Assembly (NCBI RefSeq): GCF_002283555.1
Contig: NZ_MVOI01000002.1
Location: 1-64,000 of the forward strand
Reading direction: 5' to 3'
DNA length: 64,000 bases
From: Rubrivirga sp. SAORIC476
GTDB lineage: Bacteria > Bacteroidota > Rhodothermia > Rhodothermales > Rubricoccaceae
The position numbers and the translations under genes are program-made. Below are positions 8,338 through 16,814 of this stretch, one piece after another. Position 1 is the first letter of the stretch, and every line of letters begins with the position of its first letter. Under the pieces are notes generated by a model. It was not told where the DNA came from and did not search any database. It saw only the letters and a program-made list of their open reading frames with translations.

Positions 8338-9269
8338 TGCGGGGCGCCTTCCTCGTTGGCTTCTTGCTGTTCGCGCCGACTGCGCACGCGCTGGATGTGC
8401 CTCGGCTGGCCGGACGCGTCGTCGATCTCGGCGAAGTCCTCGACGACGCCACCGAGGCGGCCCTGACGGCGAGGCTGGCCGCCCACGAGGATTCGACATC
8501 CAATCAGATCGTCGTGCTCACGATCCCGTCGCTCGACGGGGAAGTGCTGGAAGCGTACGCGACGCGGGTCTTCCGCGCCTGGGGCCTCGGTCAGGCGGAC
8601 CGGGACAACGGCGTGCTGTTGCTGGTCGCCGTGGCCGACCGTGAGCTGCGCATCGAGGTCGGCTACGGGCTGGAAGGGGCGCTGACGGATGCCACCGCGG
8701 GGTCCATCATCCGCAACGAGATCGTGCCCCGGTTCCGCGATGGTGACTTCGACGGCGGCGTGCTGGCGGGCGTGGACGCAATCCTGCGAGCTGTGGACGG
8801 CGAGTACGAGGCGGCAGCCGACGGGGGGGCGGAGAGCGTGTCGATCGCGTTCGTCTTCGGGTTCATGATCCTGGTCGGTGGCGTGCTCCCCATGCTTCGC
8901 GCGGGGGACGCCGGGACGGCCGGCGACGCCAAGGCAGCTGCCATGGGGATGCTCACGGGCACCGTCCTCGGCTTCCTGACGTGGCGCCTGACGGGCTGGT
9001 GGCTCGCGGCGATCCTCGTCCCGGTGGCCTTCGCGTTCCTGCTGATCGGCCTCAACCGGTGGCTGGAAGCCCACCCGACCTGGGGACCCAGGCGGCGTCA
9101 CATCCGCAAGAAGCATCAGGCCTTTGCCAGGGCTCGTCGCCGGGGCGCATCCACTGTCGTCGTCGATGGCCGGTCCTATACCGTGCCCACGGCATCGTCG
9201 AGCAGCGGTGGCGGGTTCAGCGGCGGGGGCGGCTCGTCCGGTGGAGGCGGGGCCTCGGGCAGCTGGTAG
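8337..9269 (+). CDS. TPM-domain protein, YgcG-type, secreted/membrane
   Basis: 310 residues from the ATG at 8337 (overlapping the previous TGA; a GTG at 8334 is one codon earlier). It has a signal peptide ending AHALD, then the TPM domain: GRVVDLGEVLDDATEAALTARLAAHE, SNQIVVLTIPSLDGE, DNGVLLLVAVADRELRIEVGYGLEG and GSIIRNEIVPRFRDGDFDGGV. Two or three membrane helices follow (~165-240), then a basic stretch and a Gly/Ser-rich tail ending ASGSW, the typical YgcG ending. It is the last gene of its operon; an inverted repeat begins at its stop codon. Confidence 0.9.
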   Translation: MRGAFLVGFLLFAPTAHALDVPRLAGRVVDLGEVLDDATEAALTARLAAHEDSTSNQIVVLTIPSLDGEVLEAYATRVFRAWGLGQADRDNGVLLLVAVADRELRIEVGYGLEGALTDATAGSIIRNEIVPRFRDGDFDGGVLAGVDAILRAVDGEYEAAADGGAESVSIAFVFGFMILVGGVLPMLRAGDAGTAGDAKAAAMGMLTGTVLGFLTWRLTGWWLAAILVPVAFAFLLIGLNRWLEAHPTWGPRRRHIRKKHQAFARARRRGASTVVVDGRSYTVPTASSSSGGGFSGGGGSSGGGGASGSW

Positions 9270-9311
9270 CCTCCGCCTCGGGGATCGACCGAGACACCGA
9301 GGCGGGCGCTA
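9267..9311. terminator. Bidirectional terminator-like inverted repeat
   Basis: Arms TAGCCTCCGCCTCGG (9267-9281) and CCGAGGCGGGCGCTA (9297-9311) pair at 13 of 15 positions around a 15-base loop. The left arm includes the TAG stop of the TPM gene, and the repeat sits between convergent genes. No long T tract follows on either strand, so termination strength is uncertain. Confidence 0.55.
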
Positions 9312-9319
9312 CGGCGTCG

Positions 9320-9739
9320 CTACAGGGCTTCGATGCGGAGCAGCGTTCCGTCGACGTCGCGGAGGTAGAGGGCGTCGCCGGTCGGCGTGTACGCGATCCC
9401 CTGAAGGTCGAGGCGCGCCCGGAGCAGCGTCACGGTCCGGCGCGGCATCCCGAACGCCAGCTCGTGGACGCCGCGCGCCGTGTCGTCGGCCGACTCGACG
9501 AGTTCAAACACCTGGTTGCCCTCTGCGTCGAGCAACTGCGCGCGCGGTTGCGCGGTGAGCGGGTGGACGCCCAGTCCTCCCAGCGTCAGCCCCAGCGCGG
9601 TGACATAGAAGTCGAGGGCCTCATCGAACCGCGCGGTCCGCACGCAGACGCTCCGGAGCCAGATCGCTGAACTCGGCTTGCGGAGGGTCCGCTCAGCCTG
9701 GCGGTACGCGGAATCGAGGGAGGTAGCGGTGAGGTTCAT
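9320..9739 (-). CDS. VOC/glyoxalase-fold protein
   Basis: From the ATG at 9737-9739 the protein has 139 residues. The segment SVCVRTARFDEALDFYVTALGLTLGG is the beta-alpha-beta opening of a vicinal-oxygen-chelate domain, and ALYLRDVDGTLLRIEAL is the closing strand with the D-x-D-G-T-x-L-x-I-E pattern of these proteins. The longer frame upstream adds only Arg/Ser-rich residues and looks spurious. Substrate cannot be told; VOC proteins include glyoxalases, dioxygenases and resistance proteins. It is a single gene, convergent with the TPM operon. Confidence 0.8.
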   Translation of the reverse strand: MNLTATSLDSAYRQAERTLRKPSSAIWLRSVCVRTARFDEALDFYVTALGLTLGGLGVHPLTAQPRAQLLDAEGNQVFELVESADDTARGVHELAFGMPRRTVTLLRARLDLQGIAYTPTGDALYLRDVDGTLLRIEAL

Positions 9740-9982
9740 CGAGGCGGAACGGGCGCGAGAGTGGGAGAGAGGCCGCCGAGGCGACGGTGCCATCGACTTC
9801 ACGCGGCGTGCCATCAGGCAACGGCTCTCATTACCCGGCTCTGGTGGAACGATCCTTCTCGCATCCTCGGGTCTAATCCGCTGGCGACACGGATTTCCCT
9901 GGGGCGATCCCGGATGTGAGCCTACCTCTCCCTCAGCCTCCGTGCGAGACCTGAGCGTGACGACTGTTGCAGCAGGACGGGC

Positions 9983-11029
9983 TCACTTTAGCGGTGTCGT
10001 CGAGCGCATCGTCTGCATCGCGGAGCCTCCCAGCCACAGATGCCCCTCCGAGTCGACGCCGATGGTGCGGACGACGCCCTGCGCTTCGGGTGCGTTCAGA
10101 ATGGCCATCCCGTCGTACCCGAACGGGTCGGCATAGCCTGGAGGCGGGGGGATCAGGATGCGCCACCGGTTGGAGTCCTCGCGGAGGAACAGCACGGCCT
10201 CACCCGTGTCCTCGGTCCCCGCGAAGGCGCGTGGCGGCCCGTACGGGAGGACCGTCTGTGGACGGTCGCGCTCCAGCCAGTCGCTCACCCAGGAGCCGTA
10301 CTGGTACTGACCCGTGATCGTGTGCGCGGTGAGGGTCGGCCGCGACGCGCCGTAGGTAATCCCTGCGACCACCTCTGTGAACGAGTTGGAGACGAACCTG
10401 GCCCGGAGTCCATACACGGCCACGTCCACCACGGTCGGGTATTCGCGGGTGGCCGGGCGGAAGGGGAGAGGCGGCCGCTCCCAATCCGACGGTCGGCTGA
10501 AGTCGGCCGGGCGCATCAGCAGCGCGCCGTCTGAGCCGATGTCGTTGGCCAGTGAGGCGAAGACACGGTTCGACGCCGTCCGGCACTGCTTCACCGGCCA
10601 GTCCCCGACTTCCTGGCCGATGCCGACAACGTTGAACCGGTCTCGTGCCAGCGTCGTGCCATCGCGCCCGATCCGCCAGAAGTAGGCGTTGGCGCCGCCG
10701 ACGAACAACTCACCCCCGGGCGAGAAGCAGACGGCGGTCGGCCCGGTCGCGATCGGGGCCTGGTCGTCGGTGGTGAAGAGGCGCCGCCAGCCGGAGCCGT
10801 CCTCCAGCCAGAGCGCGGTGCCCGCGCCGTTCAGGATGACGGCCGCCGTCAGCGAGCCGTCGAAGGCCAGGTCCAGAAGGGTTCCAGGAGGAAAGCCCGG
10901 GACCGCCTCGAAGCGGATCGTCCGCTCGCCCTGGAAGGTCTCCAATGGGGCAGGAGGAGGCGGTTCGTCGGGCTCGCTCATGCTGCACGCAGACAGCACA
11001 CACAGACTCAACAGGATCAGAAAACGCAT
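9983..11029 (-). CDS. Lipoprotein, possibly beta-propeller
   Basis: 348 residues from the ATG at 11027-11029. The signal peptide MRFLILLSLCVLSACSMSE carries a lipobox (LSAC), followed by a Pro-rich linker. The body has spaced strands with patterns such as AVCFSPGGELFVGGANAYFWRIGRDG and TIGVDSEGHLWLGGSAM, like the D-x-x-G-x-L-W-x-G blades of two-component-sensor-type propellers. I do not recognise a specific family. It follows sufT on the same strand with a 77-base gap and could be co-transcribed, but has no obvious iron-sulfur link. Confidence 0.7.
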   Translation of the reverse strand: MRFLILLSLCVLSACSMSEPDEPPPPAPLETFQGERTIRFEAVPGFPPGTLLDLAFDGSLTAAVILNGAGTALWLEDGSGWRRLFTTDDQAPIATGPTAVCFSPGGELFVGGANAYFWRIGRDGTTLARDRFNVVGIGQEVGDWPVKQCRTASNRVFASLANDIGSDGALLMRPADFSRPSDWERPPLPFRPATREYPTVVDVAVYGLRARFVSNSFTEVVAGITYGASRPTLTAHTITGQYQYGSWVSDWLERDRPQTVLPYGPPRAFAGTEDTGEAVLFLREDSNRWRILIPPPPGYADPFGYDGMAILNAPEAQGVVRTIGVDSEGHLWLGGSAMQTMRSTTPLK

Positions 11030-11106
11030 CGTGTCGGAGAGGTGGGATCCTCCAATCTGCGTCTGAGCGAAACCGTCGGCCTCCCCGGCAGAGGGGACCC
11101 GCGGGG

Positions 11107-11463
11107 TCACATGAAGCCCAGCGTCATGCGGGCCTCCTCGCTCAGCATCTCCATCGAGTAGGACGGCACGAAGACGAGGTCGATGGAGGCGCGGGCGACG
11201 CCCTCCAGCGCGTTGACGCCCTGCTCGACTTCGGCGGGCAGCGTCTCGGCGGCCGGACAGTTGGGCGCCGTCAGCGTCATCTTGATCGTCACGTCTTTGC
11301 CCTCGTCGCCGTCCTCGATGGTCCACCCGTAGATCAGGCCGAGGTCCCAGATCGGGACCGGGATCTCCGGGTCATAGATCGTCCGCATGACCTGGACCAT
11401 GCCCGTCTCCAGATCGGAGAAGTCGTCCGCCTCGCGGCCGTCGTGGAGGATGTCGCGCGTCAT
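11107..11463 (-). CDS. sufT: SufT/MIP18-type Fe-S assembly factor (DUF59)
   Basis: 118 residues from the ATG at 11461-11463; a longer frame adds a Pro-rich stretch unlikely to be real. The DUF59 core is clear: VMRTIYDPEIPVPIWDLGLIYG, then KMTLTAPNCPAAETLPAEVE with the conserved Cys of the T-x-x-x-C-P motif. SufT-type proteins help iron-sulfur cluster maturation. It is the fourth gene of the minus-strand suf operon (sufB-C-D-T), which supports the assignment over the related PaaD phenylacetate subunit. Confidence 0.9.
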   Translation of the reverse strand: MTRDILHDGREADDFSDLETGMVQVMRTIYDPEIPVPIWDLGLIYGWTIEDGDEGKDVTIKMTLTAPNCPAAETLPAEVEQGVNALEGVARASIDLVFVPSYSMEMLSEEARMTLGFM

Positions 11464-11524
11464 TGGAGGGGTAGGACGTGCGGATGGTGGACCGTTCGAC
11501 AGCGCACGGTCCACCGACCGCAGA

Positions 11525-12835
11525 TTACTTGAGCCGCTCGGCGATGCGGGCGTCGAGGTGGTCGCGGACCGGCTCCAGCGTCACCATCTCGACCACGTCG
11601 TGGGCGAACGCGTAGAGCAGCATGGCCCGCGCGTCGGCCTCGGAGACGCCGCGGCTGCGGAGGTAGAAGACGTGCTCGGGCTCGATGGCGCCCGTCGTGG
11701 ACCCGTGCGAGCACTTCACGTCGTCGGCGTAGATCTCCAGCTCGGGCTTCGAGTAGTGATGCGCGTCGGGCGAGAGCACCACGCCCTGGCTCTGCTGGTA
11801 GGCGTTGGTCTGCTGCGCCTCGCGCTGCACGAACACCTTGCCGTTGAAGACGCCCGTCGAGCGGTCGGTGACGATGCCCTTGAAGAGCTCGTTCGACTGG
11901 CAGCCCGGCGCGACGTGGTCCACCAGCGTGTTGGTGTCCACCAGCTGGTCGCCGTGGCAGATGTAGAGGCCACCCAGCGTCGACTGCCCTCCCTCGCCGG
12001 CGGGCACCATCACGGTGTTGTTGCGGACCGTGCCAGTGGCGAAGGTGAACGTCAGCGTCGACACGTCCGAGTCGCGCTCCTGGTAGGTCTGGACCAGCGA
12101 GACGCCGTTGGCCTGATCGCCCTCGTCCTGGATGCGGATGTGGCGCACCACAGCCGCAGCACCGGCCGAGATCTCGGTCAGGTCGTTGCGGAACGTGGCG
12201 GCGTCGCCGCGGACCACGTAGGTCTCGACGATGCGGGCCTCGGCGGCTTCGCCGACTACGATCAGGTGCCGCGTCTGGACGATCGTCGGCTGGTCAGCCG
12301 TGAGCACGTGGACCACGTGGATGGGGCGCTCGACGGCGACCCCGCGGGGCACCGACAGGTAGAGCCCATCCAGGCTGAACGCGCTGTTGAGCGCCGCGAA
12401 CGCATCGCGACCCAGGTCGACGTGCGCCCCGAACGTGTCCGCCACGACCTCAGGCGAGGTGCGGAGGGTGTGGGCGAGCGACGCGACCGTGACTCCGTCG
12501 GGCAGGCCGTCGAGGTCGGACGCCTCGGCGTCGTAGCGACCGTTGACGACCACCACGCGCGCGGCGTCGAGCCCGTCGATGCTCCCGGCAGCCAAGTCGG
12601 CGTCGGTCGCAGTGGCGCGGCCAGCCGGCGCGTAGTCCGGCTTGAGGGCTGGGCGGAGGTCGGTGTACTTCCACGCCTCGTGGCGCGTCGTCGGCAGCCC
12701 AGCGGACTCGAACGCGGTGCGGGCGGCCTGACGCCGATCGGCGAACGGGTCGGGAGCGCCGTCGCCGGAGAACGCGCCTTCGAGGGCCTCGACGGCGTGG
12801 CGGAGGAGGGCAGGAGCCTTTTCGAGATCGATCAT
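11525..12835 (-). CDS. sufD: Fe-S cluster assembly scaffold subunit SufD
   Basis: 436 residues. SufD pairs with SufB and two SufC ATPases to build iron-sulfur clusters in the cytoplasm. Diagnostic parts are RHEAWKYTDL near residue 50, the parallel beta-helix in the middle, and the C-terminal helical region KCSHGSTTGAIEPEHVFYLRSRG, with the conserved His used in the SufB-SufD interface. The length is normal. An 84-base gap separates it from sufC; that gap contains a short direct repeat (TTCAGAGG twice) but no terminator. Confidence 0.95.
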   Translation of the reverse strand: MIDLEKAPALLRHAVEALEGAFSGDGAPDPFADRRQAARTAFESAGLPTTRHEAWKYTDLRPALKPDYAPAGRATATDADLAAGSIDGLDAARVVVVNGRYDAEASDLDGLPDGVTVASLAHTLRTSPEVVADTFGAHVDLGRDAFAALNSAFSLDGLYLSVPRGVAVERPIHVVHVLTADQPTIVQTRHLIVVGEAAEARIVETYVVRGDAATFRNDLTEISAGAAAVVRHIRIQDEGDQANGVSLVQTYQERDSDVSTLTFTFATGTVRNNTVMVPAGEGGQSTLGGLYICHGDQLVDTNTLVDHVAPGCQSNELFKGIVTDRSTGVFNGKVFVQREAQQTNAYQQSQGVVLSPDAHHYSKPELEIYADDVKCSHGSTTGAIEPEHVFYLRSRGVSEADARAMLLYAFAHDVVEMVTLEPVRDHLDARIAERLK

Positions 12836-12919
12836 CAGAGTTCGGAGTTCAGAGGTCTGTGGTTCAGAGGCCGGGCTCGGAGACGCTCAACGCTGATCTC
12901 CAACCCCAGAATGGTGAAC

Positions 12920-13684
12920 TCAGGCCGCGGTGGCGGCTTCTTCGAGCAGCCAGTCGTAGCCCTTCACCTCCAACTCCTCGGCCAGCTCGGGGCCACCCGA
13001 GCGGACGATCCGGCCGCCGACGAGCACGTGGACGTAATCCGGCGTGATGTAGTTGAGCAGACGCTGGTAGTGCGTGATGAGCACGAACGACCGGTCCTCG
13101 GCGCGCAGCTTGTTGACGCCGTCCGACACGATCCGGAGGGCGTCAATGTCGAGGCCCGAGTCGGTCTCGTCGAGAATCGCGAGGCGCGGATCGAGCATCG
13201 CCATCTGGAAGATCTCGGCGCGCTTCTTCTCGCCGCCCGAGAAGCCCTCGTTGACCGAGCGCTGGGTGAGCTTCGGGTCGAGGTTGACGAACTCGGCCTT
13301 CTCACGCATCAGCTTGATGAAGTCGCCGACCGAGAGAGGCTCCAGCTTCCGGTGCTCGCGAACCGAGTTGACGGCCGTTCGCAGGAACTGGTGCGTGCTG
13401 ACGCCAGGAAGCTCGACCGGGTACTGGAAGGCCAGGAAGAGGCCCTCACGAGTCCGCTCCTCGGGGTCCATCTCCAGGAGGTCCTCACCGTCGAACGTGA
13501 CGGAGCCCTCCGTGATCTCATAGTCATCGCGGCCGGCGAGCACGCCCGCCAGGGTGGACTTGCCGGAGCCGTTGGGCCCCATGATCGCGTGGACCTCGCC
13601 GGGCTGGATGTCGAGCGAGAGGCCCTTGAGGATCTCGGTCTCCTCGACGGAAGCGTGGAGGTTGTCGATGGAAAGGAGTGCCAT
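12920..13684 (-). CDS. sufC: Fe-S assembly ATPase SufC
   Basis: 254 residues, an ABC-type ATPase that powers the SufBCD scaffold. Walker A is GPNGSGKST (about residues 36-44), the signature is FSGGEKKRAEIFQ, and Walker B is LAILDETDSGLD; the SufC-type D-E-T-D replaces the transporter D-E-P-T. The H-loop HYQRLL is present. It lies between sufB and sufD on the minus strand. The 88-base gap upstream holds a GC-rich hairpin that could tune its expression relative to sufB. Confidence 0.97.
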   Translation of the reverse strand: MALLSIDNLHASVEETEILKGLSLDIQPGEVHAIMGPNGSGKSTLAGVLAGRDDYEITEGSVTFDGEDLLEMDPEERTREGLFLAFQYPVELPGVSTHQFLRTAVNSVREHRKLEPLSVGDFIKLMREKAEFVNLDPKLTQRSVNEGFSGGEKKRAEIFQMAMLDPRLAILDETDSGLDIDALRIVSDGVNKLRAEDRSFVLITHYQRLLNYITPDYVHVLVGGRIVRSGGPELAEELEVKGYDWLLEEAATAA

Positions 13685-13744
13685 TCGTCAGTCAGAGTGC
13701 GGCGCCGACGGTCGGCGCGCGGTTCAGGAAAGTCAGGAGGGTCT

Positions 13745-13772
13745 GCCTCGGTGCCGAGGCGGGCGGGGTCGG
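13745..13772 (-). promoter_or_regulatory. Hairpin between sufB and sufC
   Basis: GCCTCGG (13745-13751) pairs with CCGAGGC (13754-13760) across a 2-base loop, and GC-rich sequence continues to the sufB stop. The stretch GCCGAGGCGGGCGGGGTCG is identical to part of the strong terminator at 38445-38463. No T tract follows in the minus direction, so it may act as a processing or attenuation element rather than a full terminator. Confidence 0.4.
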
Positions 13773-15236
13773 CTAGCCGACGCTGCCTTCGAGCTGGACG
13801 GAGAGGAGCTTCTGGGCCTCGACGGCGAACTCCATCGGCAGCTTGGCCAGGATCTCCTTGGCGTAGCCGTTGACGATGAGGTTGAGCGCGTCCTGCTCCG
13901 AGATGCCGCGAGCCTGGCAGTAGAACATCTGGTCTTCGCCGACCTTCGAGGTCGTCGCCTCGTGCTCCACCTGGGCGGTGTCGTTGTGGATCTCGATGTA
14001 GGGGAACGTGTGGGCCCCGCACTGGTCGCCGATCAGCAGCGAGTCGCACTGGCTGAAGTTGCGAGCTCCCGTCGCGTTCTTGTTCACGCGGACGAGGCCG
14101 CGGTACGAGTTGTTGGACTGCCCCGCCGAGATGCCCTTCGAGATGATCGTGCTCCGGGTGTTCTTGCCCAGGTGGATCATCTTGGTCCCAGTGTCGGCCT
14201 GCTGGAAGTCCTTGGTGAAGGCCACCGAGTAGAACTCGCCGACGGAGCCGTCGCCCTTGAGGATGCAGGACGGGTACTTCCAGGTGATCGCGCTGCCCGT
14301 CTCCAACTGGGTCCACGTCACCTTCGAGTTCCGGCCTGAGCAGAGCGCCCGCTTGGTCACGAAGTTGTAGACGCCGCCTTTGCCCTCCGCCGAGCCGGGG
14401 TACCAGTTCTGGACCGTCGAGTACTTGACCTCAGCGTCGTCGTGGGCCACGATCTCGACGATGGCAGCGTGGAGCTGGTACTCCTCGCGCATCGGCGCCG
14501 TACAGCCCTCCATGTAGGAGACGTAGCCGCCGTCCTCGCAGACGATCAGCGTCCGCTCGAACTGACCCGTGTTGGCCTCGTTGATTCGGAAGTAGGTCGA
14601 AAGCTCCATCGGGCAGCGAACGCCCTTCGGGATGTAGCAGAACGAGCCGTCCGAGAAGACCGCCGAGTTGAGGGCTGCGTAGAGGTTGTCCGTGTAGGGC
14701 ACCACCTTGCCCATGTTGGCGCGGACCAACTCGGGATGGTTCTGGACGGCCTCCGAGAAGGAACAGAAGATGACGCCGACCTTAGCGAGCTCCGCCTTGA
14801 ACGTCGTCGCGACGGACACCGAGTCCATCACGGCGTCCACGGCGACGCCGGCGAGCGCGGCCTGCTCACGGAGCGGGATGCCCAGTTTCTCGAAGTCGGC
14901 CAGGATCTCCTCCGGCACGTCGTCGATGGAATCGTACTTCACCTTCGAGCCGGGCGCGGAGAAGTAGTACGCGTCCTGGTAGTCGATCTCGGGGACCTGC
15001 AGGTGTGCCCAGTCGGGCGACTTGCCCTCTTCCAAGAGCTTGAAAAAGTGCCGGAGGGCCTTGAGCCGGTACTCGAGGAGCCACTCGGGCTCCTCCTTCT
15101 GCGCCGAGATGTAACGCACCGTGTCCTCGGAGAGCCCCTTGGGTGCCTTCTCGCTGGTGACGTCCGTGACGAAGCCGTACTTGTAGCCCTGCTCGGCGAC
15201 GTCCTCGAAGAAATCGTGTTCTGTGTACGTGGCCAT
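13773..15236 (-). CDS. sufB: Fe-S cluster assembly scaffold subunit SufB
   Basis: 487 residues, the main scaffold subunit. It starts with [22 protein letters not shown] and has the typical blocks [53 protein letters not shown] and [22 protein letters not shown], carrying conserved Glu/Cys positions used in cluster binding. The length agrees with the family (about 480). It is the first gene of the minus-strand suf operon and is divergent from the SufA-type carrier gene, sharing a 199-base control region with a palindrome at 15367. Confidence 0.97.
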   Translation of the reverse strand: MATYTEHDFFEDVAEQGYKYGFVTDVTSEKAPKGLSEDTVRYISAQKEEPEWLLEYRLKALRHFFKLLEEGKSPDWAHLQVPEIDYQDAYYFSAPGSKVKYDSIDDVPEEILADFEKLGIPLREQAALAGVAVDAVMDSVSVATTFKAELAKVGVIFCSFSEAVQNHPELVRANMGKVVPYTDNLYAALNSAVFSDGSFCYIPKGVRCPMELSTYFRINEANTGQFERTLIVCEDGGYVSYMEGCTAPMREEYQLHAAIVEIVAHDDAEVKYSTVQNWYPGSAEGKGGVYNFVTKRALCSGRNSKVTWTQLETGSAITWKYPSCILKGDGSVGEFYSVAFTKDFQQADTGTKMIHLGKNTRSTIISKGISAGQSNNSYRGLVRVNKNATGARNFSQCDSLLIGDQCGAHTFPYIEIHNDTAQVEHEATTSKVGEDQMFYCQARGISEQDALNLIVNGYAKEILAKLPMEFAVEAQKLLSVQLEGSVG

Positions 15237-15366
15237 GGTGGAGTGCTGGAGTGGGGAGGCGAACCGGGCGTGTCGGACGCAGTTCCACCAAGACGAGGCG
15301 AACGAGAGGCGCCCCTCAGTCTCGCGTGAACCTCATTCGCAGGCGGACCTTGCGCGTCGTGGACAA

Positions 15367-15379
15367 GTTCGGTCCGAAC
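15367..15379. promoter_or_regulatory. Candidate suf operator, GTTCGGTCCGAAC
   Basis: A perfect 6-base inverted repeat around one central base lies in the divergent region between sufB and the SufA-type gene, 131 bases from the sufB start and 57 from the sufA-type start. Position and symmetry fit a dimeric repressor site. Which regulator binds (Rrf2/IscR-, SufR- or Fur-type) cannot be told. Confidence 0.4.
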
Positions 15380-15435
15380 CCCACCTGGCATGGTTCCGGA
15401 GTGGGTGAAGCGTCCCTGAAAGCCCCCTCCCTGTG

Positions 15436-15780
15436 ATGACCCAGACCGCCCCGTTTGCGATTACCGAACGTGCCCGCCAGCGGCTGGCCGCCGTCGCCGT
15501 GAGTGAACACATCGATCTGGAAACCACCTTCCTTCGGGTAGCCGTTGTCCCCGGCGGGTGCTCGGGCCTGACCTACGACCTCGGTTGGGACACTGTCGCT
15601 GGCCCTGTCGACGAAACCGTCGAGGTGGATGGGCTGCGGCTCGTGCTCGACCCGCGGAGCCTCGTCACCGTCGAGGGCACCACGCTCGACTTCACGGACG
15701 GCCTGGAGGGCAAGGGCTTCCACTTCGACAACCCGCAGGCGGTGCGGACGTGCGCCTGCGGGGAATCCTTCAGCCTCTGA
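15436..15780 (+). CDS. A-type Fe-S carrier (SufA/IscA/ErpA family)
   Basis: 114 residues from the ATG at 15436 (a GTG precedes it by one codon). FAITERARQRLAAVA is the first helix; VVPGGCSGLTYDLGWD carries the first conserved Cys, and the C-terminal RTCACGESFSL holds the C-x-C pair that binds the cluster. The stretch TLDFTDGLEGKGFHFDNPQA matches the family's conserved D-G-L-x-G-x-G-F-x-F-x-N-P. It carries iron-sulfur clusters or iron to target proteins. It is divergent from sufB, so it belongs to the suf locus. Confidence 0.93.
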   Translation: MTQTAPFAITERARQRLAAVAVSEHIDLETTFLRVAVVPGGCSGLTYDLGWDTVAGPVDETVEVDGLRLVLDPRSLVTVEGTTLDFTDGLEGKGFHFDNPQAVRTCACGESFSL

Positions 15781-16161
15781 GCGACTCCCTGTAGGGCGCT
15801 CGGACGCCTCGTGGCGGTAACGCTCTGGGTACGAATCGAAGCAAGTCGCAAAAAGTAGCCCGCTGGCCTTACGGGGCCAGCGGGCTCAAGGGTGGGACGT
15901 GGGACGGCACGTCATCACCTGACCTAATCAACGCCTCCAAAGTCGAACGGGTGCCCATTGCATTGCCCTTTTGGATCTCTTCATCACACGGTCGGGGATT
16001 TCCTGGCCCCATGGAGGCCGTAACCGGCCCTCCAGAGGGCGTGAAAGCGTTTTCTTCGTAGGCTGTGGAGACCCGTCGAAGGGAAGGGGGTTCGGCCCTA
16101 ACTAGCGTTTGCTGGGTCGCTCGTCGTGTACGCGGTTCCTCGCGCTCCTCGCGGGGCCGAA
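15781..16161. other. 381-base gene-poor region, lower GC, possible RNA
   Basis: No convincing protein gene is visible. A minus frame across it (16273 to 15869) shows no recognisable domain and lacks the codon pattern of neighbours. The sequence is visibly less GC-rich, with words such as cctaatcaacg and cccattgcattgccc. It holds a perfect 12-base hairpin (15857-15886) with a T tract on the minus strand. This layout would suit a small RNA on the minus strand ending at the hairpin, or simply a long 3' region of the 16162-16761 gene. I could not fold it into tmRNA, SRP RNA, RNase P RNA or tRNA by eye. Confidence 0.4.
15849..15886 (-). terminator. Strong hairpin with T tract on minus strand
   Basis: AGCCCGCTGGCC (15857-15868) and GGCCAGCGGGCT (15875-15886) pair perfectly over 12 bases around loop TTACGG. 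In the minus direction the stem is followed by ACTTTTTGC. It would end transcripts entering from 16162-16761 or from an RNA in between. It may also slow plus-strand transcripts from the SufA-type gene. Confidence 0.75.
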
Positions 16162-16761
16162 TCAGTGGCCTCGTTTCTGCGAGGGGCCGTGGATCCCGCC
16201 TCGGGCCCCGAAGATGGTCTGCAACACGAAAGCGTCTCGCGCAGCACGCGGGTCCCGAAGGCGTGCTCTCCAATCCGACAGGGTCGGACGAGCAGAGCTC
16301 TTCCGCCGGAGTCCGTGAGGGTCATACTCCCGAGAGTCAGAGCGCTGGAGCGGGGCGAAGGCAGGCTGACGTTCGAAGGCCTCCTCTGAGAGCGGGTTGT
16401 CGTCGCCGAAGCCGTGGCGTTCGTGGTCGACGGCAGACGCGCTGTCGAACGAGCCGGGGACGGCATGGAACTCCTGGCCTTGGAACTCTGGCACCGGCCG
16501 AGGGGGAAGCGTGGGCTCCTCGGTCGGCACGGGAGCGTTCTCGGTCGGGAGTCCTCCCGCCGACTCGGCCATCGCCTCTTCCAGTTGTTGCAGAAACGTC
16601 TGGAACGGCGTCGGGTCGCTGGCCTCCTCCGATACCAACTCCGTCTGCGGCGCCTCGACGTGCTGACGGGCAGCCTGTTTCGCGGCAGCCTTCCGCCGGT
16701 TCGACAACAAGTAGTAGAGCCCGATGAACAGCAGCGGGAGGAGGTCGACGAGGCTTTCCAT
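16162..16761 (-). CDS. Single-TM hypothetical protein
   Basis: 199 residues from the ATG at 16759-16761. The N-terminus MESLVDLLPLLFIGLYYLLSNRRKAAAK is one membrane helix followed by a basic stop-transfer, so the rest is probably cytoplasmic. The middle is acidic and Pro-rich. The end has DWRARLRDPRAARDAFVLQTIFGA, a conserved-looking tail motif in otherwise disordered sequence. I do not recognise a family. The longer frame upstream is low-quality Arg-rich translation. It lies downstream of mutY on the same strand, with its own candidate promoter at 16783. Confidence 0.7.
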   Translation of the reverse strand: MESLVDLLPLLFIGLYYLLSNRRKAAAKQAARQHVEAPQTELVSEEASDPTPFQTFLQQLEEAMAESAGGLPTENAPVPTEEPTLPPRPVPEFQGQEFHAVPGSFDSASAVDHERHGFGDDNPLSEEAFERQPAFAPLQRSDSREYDPHGLRRKSSARPTLSDWRARLRDPRAARDAFVLQTIFGARGGIHGPSQKRGH

Positions 16762-16782
16762 GGCACCGAGCGGGGCGAGAGG

Positions 16783-16790
16783 GCAACGTA
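16783..16790 (-). promoter_or_regulatory. Candidate -7 element, TACGTTGC
   Basis: The minus strand reads TACGTTGC 21 bases before the ATG of the single-TM protein gene. It matches TANNTTNG except for the final base, and the distance fits the spacing seen at other operons here. Confidence 0.4.
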
Positions 16791-16814
16791 CGACGCGGCC
16801 AAGCGGGGGATTCG

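Noticed and set aside
13769-13782. Palindrome GTCGGCTAGCCGAC over the sufB stop
   Set aside because: It is a 14-base perfect palindrome but partly coding and GC-rich; such words arise easily in this composition, so I do not claim a function.
11387-13873. An 828-codon plus frame over the suf genes
   Set aside because: The minus strand holds sufT, sufD and sufC with catalytic motifs intact; the plus frame is a shadow.
15887-16161. A tmRNA, SRP RNA or RNase P RNA in the gene-poor block
   Set aside because: I could not find the tRNA-like end, the GGAAGGAAGCAGCC-type SRP loop or the conserved RNase P core by eye.
15869-16273. A 134-codon minus frame in the gene-poor block
   Set aside because: No domain, poor start, and it ends inside the terminator stem. 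A real small protein cannot be fully excluded.
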